Shown: positions 11,368 to 22,199 of the stretch, piece by piece
Position numbering within the stretch: the first letter of the stretch is position 1
Layout: the number at the start of each line of letters is the position of its first letter
The notes under the pieces: model-generated
Databases searched by the model: none
Told to the model about the DNA's origin: nothing
What the model saw: only the letters and a program-made list of their open reading frames with translations
NCBI RefSeq assembly: GCF_000278235.1
Contig: NZ_JH725037.1
Span: 66,697-130,696 of the forward strand
Direction: 5' to 3'
Source: Bartonella vinsonii subsp. arupensis OK-94-513
GTDB lineage: Bacteria; Pseudomonadota; Alphaproteobacteria; Rhizobiales; Rhizobiaceae
Length of the DNA stretch: 64,000 nucleotides
Program-made: the position numbers and the translations under genes

Positions 11368-13155
11368 CTATGATGCCATAGCTTCATGCAAGGAAATTAC
11401 ATTTTGATCATCTTCTTTTATCGCTGATTGATTGATTGGTAAACTACCAGTTTGTAAGAATTGATAGAAGCGGCCACCTTTATCGATCAATTCTTGAAAG
11501 CTTCCTTTTTCAATTAAGTGACCATGTTCTAGAAACAGCACAACATCAGCATTGCGTATTGTTGAAAGGCGATGAGCTATAATAAAAGTGGTGCGGTTAT
11601 GACTTATGCAATCAAGAGCATCTTTTACGTGCGCTTCTGTTTCAACATCAAGAGCGCTTGTTGCCTCGTCTAAAATAAGAATGGGTGCATTTTTTAAAAC
11701 AGCACGCGCGATTGCTAATCGTTGTCTTTCTCCACCTGACAATTGAGTTCCTCGTTCTCCAACCATTGTGTCGTAACGATCAGTTTTTTTCAGAATAAAA
11801 TTATGGGCGGCAGCTGTTTTTGCTGCTTCATAGAGTTCCTCATTTGTAGCGTTCGCTCTTCCTATCGAAATATTGTCGTGAATAGTGCGGTTGAAAAGGC
11901 TTGCGTCTTGAAACACTGTTGCTAAAGATTTGCGTAAGGATTCTCGATTAACAGAGCGTATATTAATTCCGTCGATAGAGATATGTCCAAATGTTGGGTC
12001 GTATACACGCTGCAACAAATTGATTAATGTTGTTTTTCCAGCACCTGTTGGTCCTATAATCGCAACAGTTTGTCCTGTTTTCACTTCAAATGAAATATCA
12101 AAGATGCCTTGAGAAGAATTTGGGAATTTATAGGTAACATGATGAAATTCTATTGTCCCTTTAACATTCGGAAGAGAAGGGAGATTTTCAGGTTCGTTGA
12201 TGTGAAAGGTTGAGTCTTCCATTGCAAAGAATTCTTGTAATTTTGCTTGGGAGGATACGGTTAAATTAATAAAATTGCTCATTTGATCTAAACGGCTGAT
12301 CATTAATTGTGCAAATCCGACAAAAGCAACAACTTCACCTACACGTAATTGACCTTTGGCTACAAAAAAAGCTCCAAGAAGAAGGACACAAACCATTGAA
12401 ATAGTTGAGGCTATTCGGTTTAAACCACTCGCAAGAGCCCACCAATTGAGAACAGGGTTTTGTGCTTTAAGAAGATCGTTTGTATGTTGATGTAATATTG
12501 AAGTTTCTTCTTTTATCCGATTATAGCTTTGTACAATGGAAACATTAGAGATTGAATCGCTGATATGTTTAAAAACATTATGATGATAGCATTCTACAGC
12601 CGCTTGTCCGTCTTTTGTTTTGCGCATGACTAAACGTGCAATCAATACATAGATGATGGCAAGTGCAACCAAGACTGTTGAAAGACGCCAATTCATGTTA
12701 AAGGCAGTAGGAATGAGAACGAGTAACGCAACAAGAGTTGAAAGATGTTGACGCATAAAATCAAGCCATATGGTTGACATGGAATCTACAGCGCGCAAAA
12801 GTATATGAAGAGCGTTAGACGTTCCGCGTTGTTGATGCCAAATGAGAGGCATGGCGATGATACGCTCAAAGGATTCAGTTAAAACAGCTAAGCGACGTCT
12901 ATGTGCTAAGCGGTCAGCGCTGCGGGCAACAAGAATATAAGCAATGATATGAGAGATACCAAAGCATACCCAAATCGTAAGGGTAGGGATAATAGCTAAT
13001 TTTTCTGCGATGGAGTCAATAACGCGTCCAAATAAAATAGGTTCTGCGATGGTAATAATAGCCAATATAACGTTAGCAGTGCAGATTAAAATAGAGGTTT
13101 TTTTTTCTTTATTTAGATAGTTAAGAACACGAGCATATGTTTTGAATAAGGACAC
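11368..13155 (-). CDS. ndvA: Cyclic beta-(1->2)-glucan ABC exporter NdvA
   Basis: Half-size ABC exporter with fused membrane and ATPase domains, which in rhizobia and Brucella moves cyclic beta-1,2-glucan to the periplasm. The 595-residue protein has a six-helix membrane domain (about 20-310) with the ChvA/NdvA hallmarks RLAHRRR, WHQQRGTSNALHILLRA and ASGLNRIASTIS. The nucleotide-binding domain has Walker A GPTGAGKT at 368-375, signature LSGGE at 472-476 and Walker B ILILDE at 492-497. It stands alone on the minus strand, divergent from the pseudouridine synthase gene. The cyclic glucan synthase is not in this window, so the substrate is inferred from family membership. Confidence 0.88.
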   Translation of the reverse strand: MSLFKTYARVLNYLNKEKKTSILICTANVILAIITIAEPILFGRVIDSIAEKLAIIPTLTIWVCFGISHIIAYILVARSADRLAHRRRLAVLTESFERIIAMPLIWHQQRGTSNALHILLRAVDSMSTIWLDFMRQHLSTLVALLVLIPTAFNMNWRLSTVLVALAIIYVLIARLVMRKTKDGQAAVECYHHNVFKHISDSISNVSIVQSYNRIKEETSILHQHTNDLLKAQNPVLNWWALASGLNRIASTISMVCVLLLGAFFVAKGQLRVGEVVAFVGFAQLMISRLDQMSNFINLTVSSQAKLQEFFAMEDSTFHINEPENLPSLPNVKGTIEFHHVTYKFPNSSQGIFDISFEVKTGQTVAIIGPTGAGKTTLINLLQRVYDPTFGHISIDGINIRSVNRESLRKSLATVFQDASLFNRTIHDNISIGRANATNEELYEAAKTAAAHNFILKKTDRYDTMVGERGTQLSGGERQRLAIARAVLKNAPILILDEATSALDVETEAHVKDALDCISHNRTTFIIAHRLSTIRNADVVLFLEHGHLIEKGSFQELIDKGGRFYQFLQTGSLPINQSAIKEDDQNVISLHEAMAS

Positions 13156-13189
13156 AGATAATTATCTCCATTAGCTTGCAAGCGTAAAG

Positions 13190-13210
13190 GTTACGATTTG
13201 TAATCGTTAC
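13190..13210. repeat. Inverted repeat in the ndvA/rluC divergent intergenic region
   Basis: GTTACGATT - TGT - AATCGTTAC, eight of nine pairs matched, 35 bases upstream of ndvA. It could be an operator or a chance hairpin; no known motif is recognised. Confidence 0.3.
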
Positions 13211-13359
13211 ACTTTGAGCTAATAAAATTTGAACAGTAAGAAAATGCAATTTTGGATACGAATTGTAATATGGTGTGATAAAGCCCTAGGTGGTTTTTTG
13301 TATTTATAAAGATAGAGTGCAAAATTGGTAAATAAAATTATATTGGCTAGGAAACTCTT

Positions 13360-14343
13360 ATGGCAGGCGTAGAAATAAAAAAGATTGAATCAGATGAAAA
13401 TGGTATGCGCTTAGATCGCTGGTTTAAAGTGCATTATGCAGGACTTGGATTTGGGTATTTACAAAAATTACTGCGTTCTGGTCAAATACGGGTTGATGGT
13501 AAGCGTGTTAAAGCCGATACGCGTCTTCTTATAGGGCAATCTGTTCGTGTACCCCCTTTACTTATTGATGATAAGGAAAGTTTTCTTGTAACGGATAAAA
13601 CACTTCGTGGACAGGATGATGGGACCGTTTTGAAAAAAATGCTGCTCTATGAAGATGCAAAAGTTTTTGTTTTTAATAAACCAGCGGGATTAGCTGTGCA
13701 AGGTGGTTCTGGTTTGACGCGCCATGTGGATGCTATGCTTGAGGTGTGGCGCAATAAAAAAGGGGAAAAACCACGTTTGGTTCATCGTCTTGATCGTGAA
13801 ACATCAGGTGTGCTTATTGTTGCGCGTTCAAGAGGGGCTGCGCAGGCTTTAACGGCTGCTTTTAGAACACGGGAAACAAAAAAAACTTATTGGGCATTGG
13901 TTCGTGGGGTCCCTAAAAAAAATCAGGATAAAATTTCAACATGGATAGTTAAGGAAACTACTGCGCAAGGTGAGAAAATGCGTGTTTGTGAACATGGAGA
14001 GCCAGATGCTAGCCATGCGGTTTCTTACTATCGCGTTTTGGAGACAAGAGGGAGGACACTTTCATGGCTTGAAATGGAACCCTATACGGGTAGAACACAT
14101 CAGTTACGTGTACACGCTGCTCATATAGATCACCCTATCATTGGTGATTCGAAATATTTTTTTTCTGATAGTAATTGGAAATTACCAGGGGGAATTCAAA
14201 ACCGCCTTCATCTTCATGCTCGTCGTATTCGTATTCCTCATCCTTCAGGGGGGGTATTGGATATTGTCGCACCTTTACCACCTCATATGGTACAAAGTTT
14301 TAATCTTTTGGCTTTTAATGAGAATGATGGTGAGACAGAATAA
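13360..14343 (+). CDS. rluC: RluA-family 23S rRNA pseudouridine synthase (RluC type)
   Basis: Isomerises specific uridines of large-subunit rRNA. The 327-residue protein has an N-terminal S4 RNA-binding domain (about 14-70, RLDRWFKVHYAGLGFGYLQKLLRSG) and the catalytic domain with the RluA-family motif HRLDRETSG at 142-150, where Asp145 is the catalytic residue, and GRTHQLRVH near the C-terminus. S4 plus this motif fits RluC or RluD; RluC is the usual annotation for this position in rhizobia, but the exact target uridine cannot be read from sequence. Confidence 0.85.
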   Translation: MAGVEIKKIESDENGMRLDRWFKVHYAGLGFGYLQKLLRSGQIRVDGKRVKADTRLLIGQSVRVPPLLIDDKESFLVTDKTLRGQDDGTVLKKMLLYEDAKVFVFNKPAGLAVQGGSGLTRHVDAMLEVWRNKKGEKPRLVHRLDRETSGVLIVARSRGAAQALTAAFRTRETKKTYWALVRGVPKKNQDKISTWIVKETTAQGEKMRVCEHGEPDASHAVSYYRVLETRGRTLSWLEMEPYTGRTHQLRVHAAHIDHPIIGDSKYFFSDSNWKLPGGIQNRLHLHARRIRIPHPSGGVLDIVAPLPPHMVQSFNLLAFNENDGETE

Positions 14344-14532
14344 GAGAAAATTTTTTACAATTTGTTCTGTTTAATTTGGCACATTTTGTATAAAGATTGA
14401 AGAAGGTATAGCATTTGTTATGAAAAGAGCTTGTGTTAAATTATCGTTATTCAGAACTTGTATTTTTTAGTTATAAATTTGCTAATATCCTTTACAAATT
14501 CTCTTATCTATAGTCTCTTTATCATCGTTTAA

Positions 14533-14687
14533 CTAAAAACGACCAGTTCCATATAAATCGCCATTTTCACGGTAATCTAATCTTTTTTTTAATTCACCAC
14601 CAACAGGATATGAATAATCTATAAGAAAGAATATGTTAAAAATTGACTTGGATCTTCGTCAATGATTATCTTCAGGCGGTTAAAGAT
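14533..14687 (-). pseudogene. Possible decayed coding remnant, unidentified
   Basis: Directly downstream of the VOC gene on the same strand, two reading frames join across a probable one-base shift near 14625. The first reads FNRLKIIIDEDPSQFLTYSF and then stops; the second reads DYSYPVGGELKKRLDYRENG and ends DLYGTGRF before a stop at 14533. The composition looks protein-like, but I do not recognise the family. The rest of the 359 bases between rluC and the VOC gene shows nothing identifiable. Confidence 0.3.
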
Positions 14688-14702
14688 CTAGTTTAAAGCT
14701 TT

Positions 14703-15092
14703 TTAATCCAGTGGACAAACACGAATAATATGGCCGTCGGGATCTTTGATTAGGAAGGTACGTCCAAATATGTCAGTATACGGTTCCTTCAAGACATTTA
14801 TTTCAACGGTTGTTTGCTCTTGCCATTCCGTATAGAGCTTATCTACGTCCTCTCCATGAGGCAACATAATGCCAATTTCGGAAAAACGAGGCACATTTTC
14901 CTCAGGCGTATCGCCCCCAGACCAGATAGCAAAGAGTGCATCACCTGAAGAAGAAAATGCGACATAACGTGGAGAGACAAATACAGGCTCTTTTTTGAAG
15001 ATAAATTTATAAAAAGCGGTAGAATACTCTACGTTTGATACGTATACCAACTGTAGGTTTGGGGCAACAGGATAAGTAGGGATATGACTCAT
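14703..15092 (-). CDS. VOC-superfamily protein (glyoxalase/bleomycin-resistance fold)
   Basis: Small 129-residue protein with the paired beta-alpha-beta-beta-beta modules of the vicinal-oxygen-chelate fold. The N-terminal half has VYVSNVEYSTAFYKFIF and the C-terminal half the family signature DIFGRTFLIKDPDGHIIRVCPLD. Members include metal-dependent dioxygenases, isomerases and antibiotic-binding proteins; the particular activity cannot be assigned. It is flanked by decayed DNA on both sides, so it is an isolated, possibly accessory gene. Confidence 0.75.
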   Translation of the reverse strand: MSHIPTYPVAPNLQLVYVSNVEYSTAFYKFIFKKEPVFVSPRYVAFSSSGDALFAIWSGGDTPEENVPRFSEIGIMLPHGEDVDKLYTEWQEQTTVEINVLKEPYTDIFGRTFLIKDPDGHIIRVCPLD

Positions 15093-15384
15093 GAATTTTC
15101 CATGATTTCGTAGCTGTTTCCTGACATGATATACCTATTAGAGACTATTACAACAAGAACTTGTGATGCTTGCGTTTGCGGTGTATTTTATTTATCCTAC
15201 TTATGCCGTGAAACACCGTTGTTTAGGATGGTGATATAAGACAGGCAAAATTTTATACAGAAGGGATACGTTAGACGAAAAATGGGATACCTTTGTGGCT
15301 GTTTTTAGGTAAAGTGAGATGATGAGTAAAATGCATTGCTTCATGGTCGTTTGGGTGATGAGTGTTTTTTTCTTTAATATTCTA

Positions 15385-15600
15385 CTAGAAGTGTTTTTTA
15401 GCTGTGAATGGGTGATACACCACTATTGTAGGTAGATGATTTGCAAAGTAATGAACGCGTTCCTCTTCACCATCAAATTCAATACATTCAATTTTTAAAT
15501 GAAGACAAATATTAAAAAAAATTGCTCTAACTGTTCTTGCTGAATATAAGAATAGGCATTTGCTATTGTCTTTTTTGTAAAATAGACGTGAAATATAGTC
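15385..15600 (-). mobile_element. Fossil fragment of an IS200/IS605-family transposase (TnpA)
   Basis: A 71-codon open frame with no start codon, bounded upstream by TAA and ending in TAG at 15385. It matches the N-terminal half of IS200/IS605 TnpA: a YxxRLFYKKD-like stretch, then IFFNICLHLKIECIEFDGEE and ERVHYFANHLPTIVVYHPF. Intact enzymes have EFDGE-x-DHVHLL here, with the catalytic HUH pair. In this copy the first His is Arg (RVH), so the active site is broken. The Tyr-containing C-terminal half (about 60-70 residues) is missing. The rest of the 588 bases between the VOC gene and the ATP12 gene holds nothing I can identify. Confidence 0.72.
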
Positions 15601-15680
15601 TTAAATCAGATTAATTCTGATAAGATTTTTCCTTCTTTAGGACGGGTGGGAAGTCAATAAAAATATCAGAGGTAAACAAT

Positions 15681-16463
15681 ATGCGTGAAATTTTGAATCA
15701 TTCTGATATGTCATTGAATAGAAATCATTCTGTTCAGAAGACACAAAAACTTTCATGTTCGCCACTCCCCAAACGATTTTATAAAGAAGTGAGAACTCTG
15801 CGTGAAGAAGGGGGCTTCTCTATATTATTGGATGGATGTCCAGTAAAAACACCAGCAAAGCGCTTTTTTATTGTGCCAACAGAAGCTTTTTCTGTGTTAG
15901 TGGCAGAGGAATTTGAGAGCCAAAAGCAAGTTATTGATCCAGCAAAAATGCCGATTACACGTCTTGTTAATACTGTTATTGATGGCATAGCTGATGATAT
16001 GCAGAGTGTTTTTGAAGATTTATTGCGTTTTGTTGCATGCGATATGATCTTTTATCGTGCACAAACACCAAAAGAATTGGTACAGCGACAATGTGAACAG
16101 TGGGATCCTTTGTTGGATTGGGTAGAAGAAAAACTTGGTGCACGTTTTCATTTGACAGAAGGGCTTATACATGTTGAACAACCACGAGAAGCTATTCAAG
16201 CGGTAAGCAATTATTTACGTAAAGTTGAATCTCCTTATATGCTTGCAGCACTTCACGTAATGACAACTTTAACAGGATCAGCTCTTATTGCTCTTGCTGT
16301 TTCTACTAAAAGAATTAATGCGGATTATGCTTGGGATGTTGCCCATTTAGATGAAGATTGGATAATAGAGCAATGGGGTACAGATGAAGAAGCAATAACG
16401 CGCCGTGCTCATAAAAGAATTGAATTTAATGCTGCTGCTACAATCATTACAACTTGTTTTTAG
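15681..16463 (+). CDS. ATP12-family F1-ATPase assembly chaperone
   Basis: ATP12 proteins bind the F1 alpha subunit during assembly of ATP synthase. The 260-residue protein matches throughout: PLPKRFYKEV, FSILLDGCPVKTPAKRFFIVPT, VAEEFESQKQVIDPAKMPITRLVNT, and the helical C-terminal domain with WDPLLDWVEEKLGARF, LTGSALIALAV and DEDWIIEQWGTDEEA. Length is normal. Its start has an AGAGG element about 8 bases upstream. It converges on the exported-protein gene with only about 40 bases between the stops. Confidence 0.9.
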   Translation: MREILNHSDMSLNRNHSVQKTQKLSCSPLPKRFYKEVRTLREEGGFSILLDGCPVKTPAKRFFIVPTEAFSVLVAEEFESQKQVIDPAKMPITRLVNTVIDGIADDMQSVFEDLLRFVACDMIFYRAQTPKELVQRQCEQWDPLLDWVEEKLGARFHLTEGLIHVEQPREAIQAVSNYLRKVESPYMLAALHVMTTLTGSALIALAVSTKRINADYAWDVAHLDEDWIIEQWGTDEEAITRRAHKRIEFNAAATIITTCF

Positions 16464-16503
16464 AATTAAATTTCCTTTTATTTTACGTATATCTTTTTCT
16501 TAA

Positions 16504-17049
16504 TCAGAGTATTTTTGTGATTTTCCGAGGATTAACTTTTATTTTTTCAAGTCCAGGAAATGCTTCACTGGTTATGTTTAAGATTGTCTCATCATTACCA
16601 CGGATAAAATACCACTGGTTATTGTCAAAAAGGGCAATAACCTCAGTTTGAATAGAACACCTTTTCCCAGCATTTGTTGTCGTTATAAATTCAACAGGTA
16701 TAACAAAATAAGGGATATCATTATCAAGTTTTCCTTCGCGTTTTTGTTTTTGGTCGATATGAATGCTCTCAATTTTATAATTTTTGGCCAAGCGCTCTAT
16801 TTGGCTTTTCATGATTTGTTTGAATTGTGATTTACTAAGATTTTTTTTGGTAGTTAAACTGTTGATGATTTTGGGAGGGATAGCATTTAGGATGGCATTG
16901 GCATCGCCATTTTGAATTGCTTTGCTGTAAGCAAAAGCTGCTTTTTCAAGGTCTACAAGTTTTTGATTTGCAACTGTGTAATTCTGAGTTGTTGATAGAA
17001 TAAAAGCAATACATAAAAGAATGGGAAAAAGAAGATGAATTCGCAGCAT
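16504..17049 (-). CDS. Exported protein of unknown function
   Basis: I do not recognise this gene. From the ATG at 17049 it gives 181 residues: an N-terminal signal peptide (MLRIHLLFPILLCIAFILS), then a soluble mixed alpha/beta domain with EKAAFAYSKAIQNGDANAIL, a helical region, and a C-terminal part that reads like a cone-shaped SnoaL/NTF2-type or similar fold (YFVIPVEF, TEVIALFDNNQWYFI). A longer form starting at a TTG (17085) is open, but the ATG has AAAGG 6-7 bases upstream and gives a cleaner signal peptide. Probably periplasmic. Confidence 0.7.
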   Translation of the reverse strand: MLRIHLLFPILLCIAFILSTTQNYTVANQKLVDLEKAAFAYSKAIQNGDANAILNAIPPKIINSLTTKKNLSKSQFKQIMKSQIERLAKNYKIESIHIDQKQKREGKLDNDIPYFVIPVEFITTTNAGKRCSIQTEVIALFDNNQWYFIRGNDETILNITSEAFPGLEKIKVNPRKITKIL

Positions 17050-17206
17050 TACAAGCCTTTTTAAATTGATTTGAATGGGATTCAACTAATTTATAAATGA
17101 AAAGCGCATGAGCAAAAAGCCACTTATGCTCTTGGATGAGGAGAATATCCACAAAAATGGAGGTTAATACCTCCATTTTTAAATCAAAAAGAATATTTAT
17201 TATTCT

Positions 17207-18616
17207 TTAGACAGAATAGTACATATCAAATTCGACAGGGTGGGGCGTTGTTTCGTAGCGCAAAACTTCTTGCATCTTTACTTGAATAAAGGAATTAATC
17301 TGATCATCATCAAAAACGTCACCAGCTTTAAGAAAGCTACGATCTTTATCAAGTGATTCAAGTGCTTCACGTAGACTTCCTGAGACTGTGGGGATTTCTT
17401 TGCGTTCTTTTAAGGGAAGATCATAAAGATCTTTATCCATAGCGTGTCCAGGATGAATTTTATTTTTAATACCGTCAAGACCAGCCATTAAGAGTGCTGC
17501 AAATGCTAGATAGGGATTTGCTGTTGGGTCTGGGAAACGAACTTCTACGCGTTTTGAATTTGGCGAAGAACTCATAGGAATACGGCAAGATGCAGAACGA
17601 TTACGTGCAGAATAAGCAAGAAGGACAGGCGCTTCATAACCAGGCACTAAACGCTTATAGGAGTTTGTCGATGGATTAGTAAAGGCATTGAGCGCTTTTG
17701 CGTGTTTAATGACACCACCTATAAAGAATAAGCAAGTTTCTGATAGTCCAGCATATTCATTGCCTGCAAAAATTGGTTTGCCATCTTTCCAAATAGACAT
17801 GTGAACATGCATGCCTGAGCCATTATCACCAAAAACTGGTTTTGGCATGAAAGTTGCTGTTTTTCCGTAGCTATTGGCTATTTGGTGCACAACATATTTA
17901 AAAATTTGCATCTTGTCGGCTTCGCGAACGAGCGTATCAAAGCGAATACCCAATTCATGCTGTCCTGCTGCTACTTCATGGTGATGCTTCTCAACGCGGA
18001 CTCCCATATCTTTGAGGGCTGTAAGCATTTCAGAGCGCATATCTTGGCAAGAATCAATAGGGGGAACTGGAAGATACCCTCCCTTCATTCGTGGGCGATG
18101 GCCAAGATTGCCTATTTCATATTCTGTATCATCATTGGAGGGTAATTCACTTGAATCGAGCTTAAATCCTGTGTTGTAAGGATCCGTTTTATAGCGTACA
18201 TCATCAAAGATAAAAAACTCTGCTTCTGGACCTACATTGATTGTATCTCCGATTCCTAGAGACTTCATATAGACTTCAGCTCTCTTGGCGATAGAACGAG
18301 GATCTCTACGATAAAACTCTCCAGAAACAGGATCGAGCACGTCACAAAATATAACTAAAGTAGATTGAGCAAAAAAAGGATCTATATGTGCTGTTTCTGG
18401 ATCTGGCATTAAAACCATGTCAGATTCATTGATTGTTTTCCATCCGGAAATTGAAGAACCATCAAACATAACGCCATCGCTAAATGTATCTTCACTGATT
18501 TCTGCGATATCCATTGTGACGTGATGCAACTTTCCTCGTGGGTCAGTAAAACGCAAATCGACAAAACGGATTTCGTTATCTGCAATCTGTTTGATAATAT
18601 CTGATGCGGTTGTCAT
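17207..18616 (-). CDS. glnA: Glutamine synthetase type I
   Basis: Dodecameric enzyme making glutamine from glutamate, ammonia and ATP. From the ATG at 18616 it has 469 residues, the standard GSI-beta length; AAGGAA sits 6 bases upstream, whereas the longer TTG start at 18622 overlaps this site. Visible motifs are the beta-grasp N-terminus with [10 protein letters not shown] (50-59), ATP/metal residues in PEAEFF (130-135), [10 protein letters not shown] (265-274) and the adenylylation site Tyr398 (KDLYDLP), so activity should be controlled by GlnE. It lies 61 bases downstream of glnB and shares its promoter. Confidence 0.97.
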   Translation of the reverse strand: MTTASDIIKQIADNEIRFVDLRFTDPRGKLHHVTMDIAEISEDTFSDGVMFDGSSISGWKTINESDMVLMPDPETAHIDPFFAQSTLVIFCDVLDPVSGEFYRRDPRSIAKRAEVYMKSLGIGDTINVGPEAEFFIFDDVRYKTDPYNTGFKLDSSELPSNDDTEYEIGNLGHRPRMKGGYLPVPPIDSCQDMRSEMLTALKDMGVRVEKHHHEVAAGQHELGIRFDTLVREADKMQIFKYVVHQIANSYGKTATFMPKPVFGDNGSGMHVHMSIWKDGKPIFAGNEYAGLSETCLFFIGGVIKHAKALNAFTNPSTNSYKRLVPGYEAPVLLAYSARNRSASCRIPMSSSPNSKRVEVRFPDPTANPYLAFAALLMAGLDGIKNKIHPGHAMDKDLYDLPLKERKEIPTVSGSLREALESLDKDRSFLKAGDVFDDDQINSFIQVKMQEVLRYETTPHPVEFDMYYSV

Positions 18617-18677
18617 ATACAATTTCCTTATGTGGGATTGAGGGGGATAAAAGAGATAAAAATTTTGTTATTGTTTA

Positions 18678-19058
<381 letters not shown>

Positions 19059-19062
19059 TTAC

Positions 19063-19090
19063 ATTATATTGACAACTGTGAGATGTCCAA
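19063..19090 (-). promoter_or_regulatory. Sigma-70-type promoter of glnB-glnA
   Basis: On the minus strand, TTGGAC (19085-19090) and TATAAT (19063-19068) are 16 bases apart, and the -10 box ends about 46 bases before the glnB ATG. The match is strong. No clear sigma-54 -24/-12 element (GG-N10-GC) was seen, although glnBA operons of relatives often have one. Confidence 0.6.
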
Positions 19091-19301
19091 CAGATACTTT
19101 GTGCACAAAAAGTCAAAAATTATGTGACTCAATCTCTTTTTTTGTAAAGTTCCTCTTATGGCATAAAATGAAATGCTATTGTTCTTTCAGAAAAAGTCTA
19201 CAAGGTTTTTAAAGAGTCAAAAATAATACAATTAAGAGATATTTGATTTTCTTTTTTCTTACTGAGCTATACCAATTTTATACTCTGCTTTAGGAAAAAC
19301 T

Positions 19302-22199
19302 CTATAAAGGGCGACGCAGTAAAATTTCTTTCAGAAATTTTCCCGTATAAGAAGTGGGAACCTGAATAATATCTTCAGGACGTCCAACGGCCACAATTTC
19401 ACCACCACGATCTCCACCTTCTGGCCCTAAATCAATAATCCAGTCGGCTGTCTTTATAACTTCAAGATTATGTTCAATGACTACAACTGTATTTCCTTGC
19501 TCGACGAGTTCATGCAGCACTTCAAGGAGTTTAGAAATATCATGGAAATGCAAACCTGTTGTTGGTTCATCTAAAATATAGAGTGTACGACCTGTTGTTT
19601 TGCGTGAAAGCTCTTTTGCAAGTTTTACACGTTGGGCTTCACCACCAGAAAGTGTTGTAGCTTGTTGTCCTACTTTGATATAGCCAAGACCAACTTTAAT
19701 GAGAGTCTTCATCTTGTTGTGGATGGTGGGAACAGCTTGGAAAAATTCTTCAGCTTTTTCGATTGTCATATCCAAGATATCGGCGATGGACTTCTCCTTA
19801 AATTTTATTTCCAATGTTTCTCTATTATAGCGTTTTCCTTGGCAGACATCGCAAGTGACGTAAACATCAGGTAAAAAGTGCATCTCAATTTTAATGACCC
19901 CATCCCCTTGACATGCTTCACAGCGTCCTCCCTTAACATTGAATGAAAAGCGCCCTGCTTGATAGCCACGCGCTTTTGATTCTGGAAGCTCAGCAAACCA
20001 GTCACGGATTGGGGTAAATGCGCCTGTATAGGTTGCTGGATTGGAGCGTGGAGTACGTCCAATAGGCGCTTGGTTGATATCAATGACTTTATCGAGAAAC
20101 TCTAATCCTTCAATTTTGTCATAGCTAGCGGGGCTATGATGACTTCCCATGATAGAATGTGATGCAGCTTTGAAAAGAGTTTCAATGAGGAATGTTGATT
20201 TTCCACCGCCTGAAACGCCAGTGATGCATGTGAAGGTTCCAAGAGGGATATCAGCACTGATATTTTTCAGGTTATTGCCTCGTGCTCCAATAACTTTCAG
20301 TGTTTTTGATTTTGATATTTTGCGTCGTTGAGTAGGCACTGGAACAGCCATTTTCCCTGAAAGGTATTGGCCTGTGAGAGAGGAGGTGTTTTCTATAATT
20401 TCTTGCGGTGTACCTTGTGCTATGATTTCTCCCCCATGAACGCCTGCGGCAGGGCCCATATCGACTACATGGTCTGCAGTAAGAATAGCGTCTTCATCAT
20501 GTTCAACAACAATAACGGTATTGCCAAGATTACGCAGATGGTGCAGCATTTTTAGAAGGCGTTCATTATCGCGTTGATGTAAACCAATAGATGGCTCATC
20601 TAAAATATAAAGGACTCCTGTAAGACCAGAACCAATTTGAGAGGCTAATCGAATACGTTGACTTTCTCCCCCTGAAAGGGTGCTTGAACTTCGAGATAAG
20701 GTGAGATATTCGAGCCCTACATGATTTAAAAAAGCCAGCCGTTCACGAATTTCTTTTAAAATACGTGCTGCGATGTTTCGTTGTTTTTCAGTGAGATATT
20801 GATGAATATTGGCAAACCAATCATCTGCTTTTAGGATAGAAAGTTCTGATATTTGTCCAATATGCATCCCATGGATTTTGACAGCTAACGCCTCTGGTTT
20901 TAGGCGATACCCATGACAAGCTGGACAGGGTGTGGAAGACATATAACGCTCAATTTCTTCACGTGACCACGTAGAATCGGTTTCTTTCCATCTCCTCTCC
21001 ATATTGGGGATAATCCCTTCAAAATATTGAGTCGTTTTATGCGATCCAGAATCATTTTTATAAATAAAGGGGACTTCTTTGCTTTTTGTACCATAGAGAA
21101 TAGCGTGTTGCGCCTCATTTGAAAGGGCACACCATTTATCCGTTAGTTTAAATTTGTAAACTTTACCCAATGCTTCTAAGGTTTGGCTATAATAGAGTGA
21201 AGATAATTTAGACCAAGGAGCAATTGCACCATCCTTTAAAGTAAGATTTTTATTTGGCACGATTTTTATCGGGTCTACAGCTTTTTTAATGCCAAGCCCG
21301 TCGCAAAGAGGACAAGCACCAAAAGGATTATTGAATGAAAAGAGGCGCGGTTCAATTTCAGGGATAGAAAATCCAGTTATGGGGCAAGAGAATTTTTCTG
21401 AAAAGATAAGCCGTTTGTGTGTTTCATTTTTCGATTTATGAGCAGATTCTTTTGTGGTTTCTTGTGATAAGGGTTGATCAGCCATTTCAGCAACTGCAAG
21501 CCCATTTGCTAGCCGTAAACAGGTTTCTATACTGTCCGCTAGACGAGAGGTAATGTCATTATGGACAACAATGCGGTCTACTACGACATCTATGTCATGT
21601 TTATATTTTTTATCAAGAGGTGGAATATCAGGAATTTCATAGAACTTTCCATCAACTTTGGCGCGCTGAAATCCTTTTTTTAAAAGCTCCATGAATTCTT
21701 TTTTATATTCTCCCTTTCGTCCTCGAACAAGAGGTGCCATAATGAAAATCCGCGTACCTTCTGGTAAGGACATAATTTGATCAACCATTTGGCTTACCGT
21801 CTGGCTTTCAATAGGAAGTCCTGTAGCTGGAGAATGGGGGACACCAATACGTGCAAAGAGAAGACGCATATAATCATGAATTTCAGTGACGGTTCCTACT
21901 GTTGAACGAGGGTTGCGGCTTGTTGTTTTTTGTTCAATGGATATTGCTGGAGAAAGACCATCTATTCGGTCGACGTCGGGTTTTTGCATGACTTCCAAAA
22001 ATTGACGTGCGTAGGCAGAAAGGCTTTCAACATAGCGGCGTTGACCTTCTGCATAAATTGTATCAAAAGCTAAAGATGATTTCCCTGATCCAGAAAGTCC
22101 TGTGATAACAATCAGTTTGTTACGAGGGAGATCGAGGTCAATATTTTTAAGGTTATGCTCACGTGCACCGCGAATGGATATGTATTTTTGATGAGCCAT
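19302..22199 (-). CDS. uvrA: UvrABC system protein A
   Basis: Damage-recognition ATPase of nucleotide excision repair. The 965-residue protein has two ABC-type ATPase halves: Walker [10 protein letters not shown] near 34-42 and GVSGGGKST in the second half, each with a signature ([32 protein letters not shown]) and Walker B ([19 protein letters not shown]). Zinc-finger cysteine clusters CPLC, CPAC and CEAC/CDVC are present. Length and order are normal. It is divergent from ssb, as in most proteobacteria; no alphaproteobacterial SOS box was seen in the 321 bases between them. Confidence 0.97.
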   Translation of the reverse strand: MAHQKYISIRGAREHNLKNIDLDLPRNKLIVITGLSGSGKSSLAFDTIYAEGQRRYVESLSAYARQFLEVMQKPDVDRIDGLSPAISIEQKTTSRNPRSTVGTVTEIHDYMRLLFARIGVPHSPATGLPIESQTVSQMVDQIMSLPEGTRIFIMAPLVRGRKGEYKKEFMELLKKGFQRAKVDGKFYEIPDIPPLDKKYKHDIDVVVDRIVVHNDITSRLADSIETCLRLANGLAVAEMADQPLSQETTKESAHKSKNETHKRLIFSEKFSCPITGFSIPEIEPRLFSFNNPFGACPLCDGLGIKKAVDPIKIVPNKNLTLKDGAIAPWSKLSSLYYSQTLEALGKVYKFKLTDKWCALSNEAQHAILYGTKSKEVPFIYKNDSGSHKTTQYFEGIIPNMERRWKETDSTWSREEIERYMSSTPCPACHGYRLKPEALAVKIHGMHIGQISELSILKADDWFANIHQYLTEKQRNIAARILKEIRERLAFLNHVGLEYLTLSRSSSTLSGGESQRIRLASQIGSGLTGVLYILDEPSIGLHQRDNERLLKMLHHLRNLGNTVIVVEHDEDAILTADHVVDMGPAAGVHGGEIIAQGTPQEIIENTSSLTGQYLSGKMAVPVPTQRRKISKSKTLKVIGARGNNLKNISADIPLGTFTCITGVSGGGKSTFLIETLFKAASHSIMGSHHSPASYDKIEGLEFLDKVIDINQAPIGRTPRSNPATYTGAFTPIRDWFAELPESKARGYQAGRFSFNVKGGRCEACQGDGVIKIEMHFLPDVYVTCDVCQGKRYNRETLEIKFKEKSIADILDMTIEKAEEFFQAVPTIHNKMKTLIKVGLGYIKVGQQATTLSGGEAQRVKLAKELSRKTTGRTLYILDEPTTGLHFHDISKLLEVLHELVEQGNTVVVIEHNLEVIKTADWIIDLGPEGGDRGGEIVAVGRPEDIIQVPTSYTGKFLKEILLRRPL

